Assembly (NCBI GenBank): GCA_020425605.1
Contig: JAGQRH010000017.1
Location: forward strand, 37,251 to 101,250
Length of the DNA: 64,000 nt
Reading direction: 5' to 3'
From: Planctomycetota bacterium
Lineage (GTDB): Bacteria > Planctomycetota > UBA8742 > UBA2392
The notes below the pieces were generated by a model. It was not told the origin of the DNA, did no database searches, and saw nothing but the letters and a program-made list of their open reading frames with translations. Shown here in pieces: positions 1-8,201 of the stretch (positions within the stretch are counted from its first letter, which is position 1; each line of letters starts with the position of its first letter). The translations under genes were made by a program, and so were the position numbers.

Positions 1-2
1 AC

Positions 3-1088
3 AAGTGCGCCGACCGGTGTCGCAAGCTGATGGAGAACGCTGCCAAGGCCGGCGACGACCGCTCGGCCAGGATCGCGGCCGTAGACCTGCTGTATTACGT
101 GCCCGACGACTCCGAGGCCCGCAAGCTGCGCGGGCACGTGAAAGACGGCGATACGTGGCTGCCGGCATTCTCAAAGAAATGGCGCGATGAAGGCCACAAG
201 ATCGTCGAGGCCGCAAGCTTCGGCGAAGAGGTCGAGGGCGCGGACCCGCAGGCGGCACTGATCGGCGCGACGTTTGATCGGCGCAGCAGCGAGTACCTGA
301 TGGTTCGTGCAGCCCAGGCTGCTCCGCGTGCGAAATTCCTGCACCGCAATGCCGATGCCTGCATCCAGCGTGCGCAGGCTTTGTTGGGCACAGATGGCTC
401 GCCCTTCGGTGGACGGCAGTACACGCTGACCCATCTGCAGACGCGGGACGAGTACGTCGCGATGCTTGAGAAAGTCCTCAAGCTCGAGGGCGACGACCTG
501 GAGTTTTCACGAAAACTCAACGGCCACGGTCAGAAGGACCCGTACGGTTATTTTGTCTGCTCGGCCGTCGACGCCGCGGCCGACGACATGCTGTGCAACA
601 CTTTAACGCTGAGCCTGCTGGCGTACGCGCAGAACGGCATCCGCGATCGCTCACCCTGGGTCGATACCGGCTTTGGCTATCTCGTCACGTCGCAGGTGCT
701 GGGCACAACGATGGTGCAGCGCTACACGATGAAGGATGTCGGCACCACGACGGCCGACGACAAGGTGATTCCCGAATTCACCAAGAAGTCCGGCACGCCG
801 GACCTGCTGCGCGAAGTGGCGCTGTACGATATCCGCTTCGACCGCGACATCCCGCTCGGCATGCTGGTCGCAACCGAGATCAACGACATGCAGCAGGCCC
901 ACGCCGCAAAGTCGTTCAGCTTCATGGAGTTCATCTATGACCAGCACCCCGAGCAGGCCACAACCTGGCTCAAAAGCGGCGGCAAAAAGAAAGCATCCGA
1001 GCGCATCGAAGCGCTGGAAACAGCGTTCGGCAAGAAGCTCAACGAGATCGAAGACGAATGGCGCGAGTGGGTTCTGATGAACTACTAG
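3..1088 (+). CDS. 5'-truncated protein resembling an inactive peptidase MA-type gluzincin
   Basis: The frame is open through the left edge, so the true start lies outside; 361 residues are visible. No family is certain. The middle resembles the core of peptidase MA/DUF1570-like proteins: ADDMLCNTLTLSLLAYA lies where the HExxH zinc helix would be, and about 20 residues later PWVDTGFGYLVTSQVLG resembles the W-x-x-E-G-x-A-x-Y helix. The metal ligands are absent in both (Cys/Asn/Thr and Thr/Gly instead of His/Glu). If the relationship holds, this is a non-catalytic relative. The helical tail ends EWREWVLMNY. The next gene converges 8 bp away. The fold idea rests on motif spacing alone; a plain unknown secreted protein is equally possible. 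Confidence 0.55.
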   Translation, partial: KCADRCRKLMENAAKAGDDRSARIAAVDLLYYVPDDSEARKLRGHVKDGDTWLPAFSKKWRDEGHKIVEAASFGEEVEGADPQAALIGATFDRRSSEYLMVRAAQAAPRAKFLHRNADACIQRAQALLGTDGSPFGGRQYTLTHLQTRDEYVAMLEKVLKLEGDDLEFSRKLNGHGQKDPYGYFVCSAVDAAADDMLCNTLTLSLLAYAQNGIRDRSPWVDTGFGYLVTSQVLGTTMVQRYTMKDVGTTTADDKVIPEFTKKSGTPDLLREVALYDIRFDRDIPLGMLVATEINDMQQAHAAKSFSFMEFIYDQHPEQATTWLKSGGKKKASERIEALETAFGKKLNEIEDEWREWVLMNY

Positions 1089-1096
1089 CGTCTTGA

Positions 1097-1468
1097 TCAC
1101 GACGTAGCAGCTGCCCGCAGTTTCAGGTCCCGCAACACTTGATGGACCAAGTTTGGATTGAGCTGCTGAAAGTAGCTCCAGTGCAGCCACAACTCACCAT
1201 CGTGCCAATCCAAGCGCCCCCGGTCTGCCCGAGTTAGAAACAAGAGCTTCGCTTGCGTCCATTGTTGTGCGACCACGGCTAGCGGAAAGTTCGAAGATAG
1301 CCCCCATGTCGCAAGTCCACCCTGAATAAAGGGCAGGCGCGCTTCAACCCGTGCTAGTTCGACCAACTCTTCCCAGGTCCACTCATCGGACATTGCGAAT
1401 CTGTGCGCGTGGGGTGCGTCGCAGTCGTCGCCTGCGGAAACGGTTTCCCGTGTGAGATACACGATCAT
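1097..1468 (-). CDS. Hypothetical small acidic Trp-rich protein
   Basis: This 123-residue soluble-looking protein has no signal peptide, membrane segment or family I recognise. It is rich in Trp and Leu (for example WTWEELVELARVEARLPF, then LDWHDGELWLHWSYFQQ), which suggests a compact alpha/beta fold. ATG 1468 gives the full length, with AGAGG about 12 bp upstream; an internal ATG at residue 26 (MSDEWTWEEL) is a plausible shorter start. The gene lies 20 bp downstream of the aldehyde dehydrogenase stop on the same strand, so it may be co-transcribed with it. Coding support is the intact frame and the close packing between neighbours. Function unknown. Confidence 0.6.
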   Translation of the reverse strand: MIVYLTRETVSAGDDCDAPHAHRFAMSDEWTWEELVELARVEARLPFIQGGLATWGLSSNFPLAVVAQQWTQAKLLFLTRADRGRLDWHDGELWLHWSYFQQLNPNLVHQVLRDLKLRAAATS

Positions 1469-1488
1469 TCTGCGGGAATCCTCTCACG

Positions 1489-2970
1489 CTAATTGTTGTC
1501 GATCTGAGCTTTTTGGACCTTGCCGCTGTAGTCGATTACGACGGTTTTAATGTCGCTAAAGGCTTCGATCACGGTTGGCCCGCCTTCACGGTGGCCGTTG
1601 CCGGTGTTCTTCCAGCCGCCGAACGGTGTGCTTACTTCCGCGCCCGTTGAGCCCGCGTTGATGTAGCACAGCCCGCAATCGAGATCGATGCTGGCCTTGT
1701 GGCACAGGTTCACATCCTTGCTGATGAAGCCGGCGCTGAGACCGTACTGTACGTCGTTCGCAACCTTGATTGCTTCGTCGTAGCTGCTCACCTTGATCAC
1801 GCTGATCACCGGGCCGAAGATCTCTTCCTGCTCGATGCGCATGCCCGGCTTCACGCCGCTGAACACGGTAGCCGCGTAGAAGTTGCCCTTGGCGTACGCG
1901 CCGTCCTTGAGCACCTTGCCGCCGCACTCCAGCTTGGCGCCTTCTTTCTGGCCGATCTGCACGTACTCGTCAATCTTTTTGAGCTGGCCTTCGTTGATGA
2001 TCGCGCCGAAGAACGAGTCAGGCTCCGCGCCGTGACCGACTTTCAGCTTCGGCGCGCGCTCCACCAGCATCTTGAGGAACTGGTCGTGGACCTTCTCGTG
2101 CACGATTACGCGCGAGCAGGCCGTGCAGCGCTGGCCGCTTGTGCCGTAGCCGGCCCACATCACGGCGTTGACGGCAAGCTCCAGGTCGCCGTCTTCCCAC
2201 ACGATCACCGGGTTCTTGCCGCCCATTTCAAGGCTCACGCGCTTGTTCAGCGGCGCAGCCTTGGTCGCGATGCCGAGGCCCGTCTTGGTGCTGCCGGTGA
2301 AACTGATCATGCGCACGTCCGGGTGCTCGACCAGACGATCACCAATCGGCGCGCCATGGCCGACGACCATGTTGAACACGCCCTCGGGCACGCCGGATTC
2401 GATCAACACTTCCGCCCAGCGCTTGCCGAGCAGGGTGGTGTCCTCGGCCGGCTTGAACACAACCGTGTTGCCCATGATCAGCGCCGGGTAGCTCTTCCAG
2501 CTCGGGATGGCGATCGGGAAGTTCCACGGTGTGATCAGGCTGCAGACGCCCAGCGGCTGTCGGATGGTGTACATGCGCTTGTTCGGCATCTCGGCCGGGA
2601 TGGTGTGGCCCCAGGCGCGCCGGCCCTCGGCCGCGATGTAGAAGCCCATGTCGATGGCTTCCTGCACGTCGCCGCGCGCCTCAGCGATCGGCTTGCCGTT
2701 CTCGCGCGACATCAGTTGCGCGATCTCTTCCTTGCGCTTGAGCAGCACCTCGGCGCTTTTGATGATGACTTCCGCGCGCTTGGGCTGCGGCGTGGCCTTC
2801 CATGCCGGGAACGCCGCCTTGGCTGCCGCGACGGCCTTGTCGACGTCGTCGTTCGTGGACTGGTTGAATGTCGCGATCAGGTCGCCGTTGGCCGGGTCGC
2901 GCGAATCCAGCTTTTCGCCGCTTGCCTCAACCCACTTACCGCCGATGAAGTTCTGCACGTGTTCGGTCAT
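1489..2970 (-). CDS. NAD(P)-dependent aldehyde dehydrogenase
   Basis: A 493-residue cytosolic enzyme of the ALDH superfamily, of normal length, oxidising an aldehyde to an acid. ATG 2970 is chosen because GGAGG lies 5-7 bp upstream and the protein then begins MTEHVQNFIGGKWVEA, a typical ALDH N-terminus; a longer in-frame extension to 3123 has no such support. Visible motifs: TPWNFP substrate/cofactor segment, FTGSTKTG Rossmann loop, general base Glu248 in LEMGGK, catalytic nucleophile Cys282 in GQRCTACSR, and EEIFGPV near the C-terminus. The sequence style is that of the alpha-ketoglutaric semialdehyde/aminoadipate semialdehyde branch, but substrate cannot be fixed from sequence and neighbours give no pathway. 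Confidence 0.93.
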   Translation of the reverse strand: MTEHVQNFIGGKWVEASGEKLDSRDPANGDLIATFNQSTNDDVDKAVAAAKAAFPAWKATPQPKRAEVIIKSAEVLLKRKEEIAQLMSRENGKPIAEARGDVQEAIDMGFYIAAEGRRAWGHTIPAEMPNKRMYTIRQPLGVCSLITPWNFPIAIPSWKSYPALIMGNTVVFKPAEDTTLLGKRWAEVLIESGVPEGVFNMVVGHGAPIGDRLVEHPDVRMISFTGSTKTGLGIATKAAPLNKRVSLEMGGKNPVIVWEDGDLELAVNAVMWAGYGTSGQRCTACSRVIVHEKVHDQFLKMLVERAPKLKVGHGAEPDSFFGAIINEGQLKKIDEYVQIGQKEGAKLECGGKVLKDGAYAKGNFYAATVFSGVKPGMRIEQEEIFGPVISVIKVSSYDEAIKVANDVQYGLSAGFISKDVNLCHKASIDLDCGLCYINAGSTGAEVSTPFGGWKNTGNGHREGGPTVIEAFSDIKTVVIDYSGKVQKAQIDNN

Positions 2971-3065
2971 TGCTGCCTCCGTTATGGGGGCAGCGTAGCA
3001 ATCGACAACGCGCTCGCCATTCACCGCAAGCGGTTGTTGGGGTGTCCACGGCTGATCGCCGAAAA

Positions 3066-3494
3066 TCAGGCGTGGGGTCGTGGCCCGCCTTGTTGATTGG
3101 GCGGGGCGGGCTGCCCCGGCCACGCGTATGGCGACTGCTGCTGTTGTGCCTGCGGTCCGTAGTTAGCGTTCCACCAGGCGGCGTACTGCTGCTCGCGTTC
3201 TTTGCGCTCGCGAGACTGCTGCTGTGAGTTGCCGATCAGGAACACGATCAGGATCCCGATCCAGGTCAGGAAGAAACCCGCAGCTGCGCCAAGCCACGGC
3301 TCTATCTGGTACTTCTTGGCGATGTGATAGCCGACGACCGCTGCACCCGCCATGAAGACCAGGTTCGCGATCATGATGACTACGAAAAAGCCCCACGGGA
3401 TCATGTCGAATGGATTGATCGGTGGGCGCGCGCTGGTTGAGCTCGCGGCCAGCGGCAACAGGTGGTGCATGGAATCAATCAGTGCAGTCCGCAT
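3066..3494 (-). CDS. Small membrane protein with two TM helices and Gln/Pro-rich tail
   Basis: A 142-residue protein starting at ATG 3494, preceded by GGAGGT at good spacing; a 12-residue longer start at 3530 lacks this. Two hydrophobic helices (about residues 32-54 and 63-83) are joined by the short loop AKKYQIEPWLG. The second contains GFFLTWIG, a motif also present as GFFLSWIG in the neighbouring upstream gene, so the two are likely related. The tail is rich in Gln, Tyr, Trp and Pro (for example QAQQQQSPYAWPGQPAPP), a low-complexity cytosolic or periplasmic extension. It is the last gene of a three-gene minus-strand group. Function unknown. Confidence 0.7.
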   Translation of the reverse strand: MRTALIDSMHHLLPLAASSTSARPPINPFDMIPWGFFVVIMIANLVFMAGAAVVGYHIAKKYQIEPWLGAAAGFFLTWIGILIVFLIGNSQQQSRERKEREQQYAAWWNANYGPQAQQQQSPYAWPGQPAPPNQQGGPRPHA

Positions 3495-3551
3495 CTCGAC
3501 CTCCACCTGCATGCTATCCCGCAGCCTCAAGCCAGCCCATTACAAAGGGGC

Positions 3552-4271
3552 TCATCGAATATTCGGGTTGTAGACGGGCGGCATCGCGCCACCGCAGCTC
3601 ATACAAGTCTTGCGCCCGGCCTTGGTTCGCGCGCCGCATCCCGGGCAGGCAACATAGCCCTGGGCGTCGGCTGTAAGTACCTGCGGCTGCTGGGGCGGTG
3701 GTGGGGGCGGCGGTGCAATGCCCTGGCCGGCCATCATCGGCCCCTGCGTCGGATACTGAGGGGCCGGGTATTGCTGAGGCGGCCCCGGTGCGTAGCCCTG
3801 TGGCGGATACTGCTGCGGAGTGCCGTACATCGGGTTCGGTGCATTGGGGGGTGGTGCCTGATAGCGCACGCCGCCCCCTGGGTTGAATACGCGGTCTTTC
3901 TTGAATACCGGGACCATGGCCACGCCAATCCAGCTGAGGAAAAATCCGAGCGCAAATCCGATGCCCGGGTGAACATTGTGCTGCTCCGCTCGGGACTTGC
4001 CCCAGAAGCCGAACAGGACGTTGATGCCGATACCGATCAGGAAGCCAACGACCAGCGCCCCGACAGGCAGGGGCTTCGGCCCAGTGTCGTATGGCGAGCC
4101 GTACGGATTCGTGGCCGGATCGCCAAAGGGAGGGCCCGATTGCGCGAGCGTGTGCAAGGCCCCGCCGATCAGATCGGGCAGGTGTTGCAGCTGGGAAAGC
4201 AGTGCCGTGGGCTCAAGCAAGACAACCTCCGGAATTGCTGCCACAGATTGTAGCCGATGCAGGACGCACAT
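3552..4271 (-). CDS. Membrane protein with Pro-rich linker and C-terminal zinc ribbon
   Basis: Up to 239 residues. ATG 4271 abuts the stop of the preceding gene (TGA-ATG); a TTG at 4220 has GGAGG 5 bp before it and may be the real start (222 residues). Two membrane helices (VGALVVGFLIGIGINVLFG and the GFFLSWIGVAM segment) precede a Pro/Gly/Tyr/Gln-rich region and a terminal treble-clef/zinc-ribbon with two CxxC pairs (CPGCG, CMSCG). The helix pair resembles the downstream gene at 3066-3494. Such zinc ribbons on membrane proteins often mediate protein or nucleic-acid contacts, but no function can be assigned. Confidence 0.7.
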   Translation of the reverse strand: MCVLHRLQSVAAIPEVVLLEPTALLSQLQHLPDLIGGALHTLAQSGPPFGDPATNPYGSPYDTGPKPLPVGALVVGFLIGIGINVLFGFWGKSRAEQHNVHPGIGFALGFFLSWIGVAMVPVFKKDRVFNPGGGVRYQAPPPNAPNPMYGTPQQYPPQGYAPGPPQQYPAPQYPTQGPMMAGQGIAPPPPPPPQQPQVLTADAQGYVACPGCGARTKAGRKTCMSCGGAMPPVYNPNIR

Positions 4272-4766
4272 TCAAAACTGCTGCATCGCGCCCGCGCTGG
4301 CAATGTCGTCACTGAACTGCAGCGCGATCAGCATGACAAACACGATCACAAGCACCGTGCTGACGATTGTCGCCATGCGCTTGCGGCTCTTGGGCGTGGT
4401 CGGAACAAACACGGCAACGCACAGAACGGCCGCGCCAAGAGGTACCCATGGCTGATGCGCCAATACGTTTGCCAATCCAATCCCGATGGATTTCAGGTGA
4501 AAGACCAGCTGATCGATGATCGGCGCTTCGATGGATGGGCCCTTCAGTGCTTCGTCAACGCCCATGCGCATAAAGCCCCAAACGCCGATCAGAATCGACG
4601 CCTCGATCAGGATGAACAGGTAATAGTAGAGCGCTTCCGGAAAGCGCGGTGACGGCAGCTTCGGGTCGCGTTTCGGCTTCTTGCCGGTTCGCTTGCCGTC
4701 TGCACGTGACAGCATCGCCGCCAGTTCTTCGTCGCTGGGTAGCTGTTTCGTTTCGTCTTCGGCCAA
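4272..4766 (-). CDS. Three-TM membrane protein, unknown
   Basis: 164 residues. A charged, Lys-rich N-terminal 45 residues (DGKRTGKKPKRDPKLPS) precede three hydrophobic segments: around residues 47-67 (YYYLFILIEASILIGVWGF), 100-122 and 132-152. It begins the minus-strand group 4766-3066 and its stop directly abuts the next start, indicating an operon. It faces the kinase gene at 4823 across a 56-bp divergent spacer that must hold both promoters; I see no strong consensus hexamers there. No family recognised. Confidence 0.65.
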   Translation of the reverse strand: MAEDETKQLPSDEELAAMLSRADGKRTGKKPKRDPKLPSPRFPEALYYYLFILIEASILIGVWGFMRMGVDEALKGPSIEAPIIDQLVFHLKSIGIGLANVLAHQPWVPLGAAVLCVAVFVPTTPKSRKRMATIVSTVLVIVFVMLIALQFSDDIASAGAMQQF

Positions 4767-4822
4767 CGCAACACCGTTTAGAGAAGGGGCAGAACAGGGC
4801 TGCGTTAGCTAGGATACAAGGC

Positions 4823-7705
4823 ATGGCAGAAGGGAACACAGGGGGCTCCGAAACCAGCGGCCGTCAGGACCCGCTGGTCGGCCGTCGCCTCGCGAGCTAC
4901 GAGGTGCTGGCCCGTGTTGCACGAGGCGGCATGGGCGTGGTGTATCGCGCACGCCATGTCTATATCGACAAGATCGTGGCCCTCAAGGTGCTCGACCCCG
5001 CGCTGGCCAAACGCGCCGACCTGATTGAGCGTTTCCGGACCGAAGCCCAGTCGCTGGCACGCGTCGAGCACGAGAATGTCGTGAAGGTGATCGACATTCT
5101 CGAGGACAAAGGCGTCCATTTCATAGTGATGGACTTCGCCGAAGGCACCAACCTTCGAGTGCTCGTCAAGGAAAACGGCCGCATGTCCGGCGAGCAGCTG
5201 CTGTCGGTCGCGCGCCAGACAGCCGAGGCGCTGTATGCGGCACATCGCGAGGGCATTCTGCACCGCGACATCAAGCCCGAGAACCTGATTATGAACAGTC
5301 GGGGCCGCTGCAAGCTGGCAGACTTTGGCCTGGCGGGCGACCTGCGACTGATCAGCGAGGGCCACGAGGGTCCGCTGAATTTTGGCACGCCTGCGTATTC
5401 GGCGCCGGAAGTTCTGCGCCGCATGGTGCCTGACAAGCGCAGCGACATCTTCAGCTTCGGTGCAACGATGTATTACCTGGCGACCGGTGAGCCGCCCTTT
5501 GGCCAGACGGGTGCGCAGGCCATCATGCTGCGACAGAAGCAGGGGGCCGAGCTGCTGGATGGTCGTCGCCCGGATCTTCCGCCGAAGTTCACACAGCTGT
5601 TGATGGACTGCATCAAGTACCACCCGAAAGACCGCCCGGCCAGCTTCATGGAAGTGCTTGAGGCGCTGCCAAAGCGCATGGTTACACGGCGGATCGCCGC
5701 AACGGGGACCGGGCCGACCGAGCCGACCGATCTCACGCAGTTGGACAGCGGGACACACGAGACACCGCAAATAGAAGATGCCTCGCCCAAGCTGCTGATT
5801 GCCGTGGCCGTAATGGCGGTTGCGGCCATCGTGGTTGTGGCCTTCCTCTGGATCGGCAGCCTGCTGCGGCAGGGTGACAACGGGGTCGCAGCCTCGAACA
5901 ACGCATCCGCCAATGATGGGCCAAGGTCAAACAACCGGCCGCCGAAGAACATCGTTGCAGGGCCTGCAAATTCCGAGCCCGGGGACGGTGGGCCGGCCTT
6001 CCGCCCGGAAGATGAGGCGTTCAACGCGGCGGAGCTCGACAGCCGGGCGTCGCTCAGCGGTGCCAACTACAAGGGTGCATACGACGCGTGGGCAGAATTT
6101 GTGCGGCGCTATCCGGGCTCCGAGTATGCGGCGGAAGCACGCGAGCGACAGAAAGACGTGGTCAAGCGCGTCGCGGAGCTTCGGTCCCAGGAATACGACA
6201 AGGCGAAGCAGGCTTCGGACGAAGCGCTGCGGGACAAGCGAACTGCTGAGGCCCTCGGTGCTCTGGACCGTTTTCCTGAGGAGCTGCTGGAGCCCCTCAG
6301 CGCCGGCGACGAGGTCGACGTTGCCCGCAAGTTGGACACGCAGCGACAAGTAGTGCTGGCCGTTGAAAATGACGACCTGGCGAGGCTGTTGCAGAAGGCC
6401 GACGACCTTCGGGGCGATTGGCAGAAAGACCAGGACAACGCAGACACCCTCAGCGAATTCCAGCTGATGCGCAATGCCGGCAACCTGCTCAAGGAACGCG
6501 ACCTGCTTGAGGCATTCGTGCCCGGTCGGACCACCGAGACGGTCGAGAAAATCACCAAGCGCCTGGCCAAGGTGCGCCAGTTGCTCGAGTCAGTGCACCA
6601 GGCGTCGGAGTTGCGGGTCGATGCCTGGCGGCAATTCCGCGACGAGACCCTGGGCGAATGGTCGGCGGCGGCACTCGACAGCATTGGTACTCTCGAAACG
6701 CCGCTGTCAAATCGGGACTTCAAGAAGGCGTACTCCACGCTGGATGCGCTGGAAGCAGACCTGGCGGCCCGCCGTTCACTGCAGGCCGCGCGGGCGTCAA
6801 CACCGGCGCTGGCAAAAGAAATTGCTGCGTCGTCATACGTCACGCGGCAGGTGCAGCTGTACCGCGAAGACTTGGCTCTCGCCGACAGGATCAGCTCCGC
6901 GCTTGCCAACAACCTGCGCGAGATTCGCCGCTCTAACTCTGTGAAGGAGTATCTTGTTCATGCGCAGCGCGAAGCCGATGGCAGTCGAAGCACTCGAATA
7001 GAAAAATACAGCGGACGGGTGACTGCAGTCGGAAGCTCCGATTTCAGTATCCAGGACGACGGCGAGCGAGTGACCATCGAGTACGATATGCTCACGGTTT
7101 CGAGCGTCCGTCGGCTGATCCACAACGGTGAGAGCTTCGAGGAACACTTGGCGCTGGTCGCCTGGCTGGTGGCGCTGGGCAGGCTTGAAGATGCGGACAG
7201 TGAACTCGCAATACTTGAGCGGATGTCCAACGTGCCGGACGATGTGCTCAGCCGTGCTCGTGCATTTACTTCCGCGAAGTCACTCGCCCCGGATGCCGTG
7301 CGTCGCCTGACATACCTCGCTTGGCGCGCCGGGCTGCGCAAGTACGACGACGTCGACGCGATCCTTGATGAGAATTCCCTTCTTCGTCGACTCGCTGCGT
7401 CTCAGGCCGGCCTCTGGCGAGGTGAGGGTGATGCGGCCGCGCATTATCTGGCTGCCGTCAATGAAGTTGTCGACGCCGAGCTGGTGCATCTGGAAACGTT
7501 CGCCCGCGCCACAACGCTGACTGCGGCAACTGTGGGGGACCTGCGCAACTGGGTCGTGCTGGAGCCCACAAATTCCGCCGCGCTGGCGGCACTGGCGGAG
7601 AGGCTCGCAGTAGATGGAGTGGCCGGCGAAGCACGGACCGTGGCAGGCAAGGCACTGATCCTCGACGGCAGCAACGAGACCGCATGGCGCATCTGGACGA
7701 AGTAG
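4823..7705 (+). CDS. Membrane-anchored Ser/Thr protein kinase with large extracytoplasmic helical domain
   Basis: 960 residues from ATG 4823; the frame extends upstream but the divergent gene and the N-terminus MAEGNTGGSETSGRQD favour this start. Hanks-type kinase domain about residues 26-290: RGGMGVVY phosphate loop, ALKVL lysine, HRDIKPEN catalytic loop (147-154), DFGLAG magnesium loop, then GTPAYSAPE activation segment. One membrane helix about 324-347. The remaining 600 residues are largely helical with early TPR-like spacing (AWAEFVRRYPGSEYAAEA) and no catalytic motif; they probably sit outside the membrane as a sensor. The gene is followed 39 bp later by a protein phosphatase and the LPS operon, suggesting envelope signalling. 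Confidence 0.9.
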   Translation: MAEGNTGGSETSGRQDPLVGRRLASYEVLARVARGGMGVVYRARHVYIDKIVALKVLDPALAKRADLIERFRTEAQSLARVEHENVVKVIDILEDKGVHFIVMDFAEGTNLRVLVKENGRMSGEQLLSVARQTAEALYAAHREGILHRDIKPENLIMNSRGRCKLADFGLAGDLRLISEGHEGPLNFGTPAYSAPEVLRRMVPDKRSDIFSFGATMYYLATGEPPFGQTGAQAIMLRQKQGAELLDGRRPDLPPKFTQLLMDCIKYHPKDRPASFMEVLEALPKRMVTRRIAATGTGPTEPTDLTQLDSGTHETPQIEDASPKLLIAVAVMAVAAIVVVAFLWIGSLLRQGDNGVAASNNASANDGPRSNNRPPKNIVAGPANSEPGDGGPAFRPEDEAFNAAELDSRASLSGANYKGAYDAWAEFVRRYPGSEYAAEARERQKDVVKRVAELRSQEYDKAKQASDEALRDKRTAEALGALDRFPEELLEPLSAGDEVDVARKLDTQRQVVLAVENDDLARLLQKADDLRGDWQKDQDNADTLSEFQLMRNAGNLLKERDLLEAFVPGRTTETVEKITKRLAKVRQLLESVHQASELRVDAWRQFRDETLGEWSAAALDSIGTLETPLSNRDFKKAYSTLDALEADLAARRSLQAARASTPALAKEIAASSYVTRQVQLYREDLALADRISSALANNLREIRRSNSVKEYLVHAQREADGSRSTRIEKYSGRVTAVGSSDFSIQDDGERVTIEYDMLTVSSVRRLIHNGESFEEHLALVAWLVALGRLEDADSELAILERMSNVPDDVLSRARAFTSAKSLAPDAVRRLTYLAWRAGLRKYDDVDAILDENSLLRRLAASQAGLWRGEGDAAAHYLAAVNEVVDAELVHLETFARATTLTAATVGDLRNWVVLEPTNSAALAALAERLAVDGVAGEARTVAGKALILDGSNETAWRIWTK

Positions 7706-7744
7706 ACCACTGGCCACTGCGGCGAAGCCTCCTAAAGTGAGGAC

Positions 7745-8200
7745 GTGAACGGATTCTCCTGGGTAATCGAGAACGAGATCGCCGGCATGGCGAGGCCTGA
7801 CCATGCCGCCGAAGGCCTTTGGCAGTGGCTGGCCGACCGCAACGTCGGCCTGGTCGTCAGCCTTACCGGGTCAGCGCCCGACGCAAATCTGCTCGCGCGA
7901 TACGGCATTGAGCTGCTGCACCTGCCCGTGCCGGACTTCACCCCGCCATCGCATGAAGCAATTGACGCCTTCCTTCAGCAGGCGCGGTTTTATCGCCACG
8001 AGGGTAAGGCCGTAGTCGTCCATTGCGGTGCCGGCATCGGGCGTACCGGAACGATGATCGCCTGCTACCTGGTGGACAAGGGTTTTCGGCCTGACGAGGC
8101 CATAAGCATAGTGCGCAGCGCCCGGCCGGGAAGCATCGAGACACCTGAGCAGGAACTCGCGGTCCAGGACCTGGCGGCCCGCCTCGGCGCGGGTGAATAG
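7745..8200 (+). CDS. Dual-specificity/tyrosine-type protein phosphatase
   Basis: 151 residues from GTG 7745. The Cys-based phosphatase loop HCGAGIGRTG fits HCxxGxxR exactly, with the general-acid Asp likely in PVPDFTPP some 30 residues earlier. The length and arrangement match small archaeal/bacterial DUSP23-like phosphatases, which dephosphorylate Tyr or Ser/Thr residues or, in some members, phosphorylated small molecules. It is cytosolic with no signal peptide. The position directly after a Ser/Thr kinase and with its end overlapping or abutting a glycosyltransferase start suggests co-transcription with the LPS genes. Kinase-phosphatase pairing is inference. Confidence 0.88.
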   Translation: MNGFSWVIENEIAGMARPDHAAEGLWQWLADRNVGLVVSLTGSAPDANLLARYGIELLHLPVPDFTPPSHEAIDAFLQQARFYRHEGKAVVVHCGAGIGRTGTMIACYLVDKGFRPDEAISIVRSARPGSIETPEQELAVQDLAARLGAGE

Positions 8201-8201
8201 C

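Noticed and set aside
1699..3096. Long open frame (465 codons) on the plus strand opposite the aldehyde dehydrogenase
   Set aside because: It is the antisense shadow of a gene with clear ALDH motifs in a G+C-rich genome; its translation is His/Arg/Ala-rich without domains.
4801..4823. Leaderless transcript signal (TAGGAT about 7 bp before the kinase ATG); a similar TAACCT lies before 30983
   Set aside because: The hexamers are weak and lack any -35 partner; the distance may be chance.
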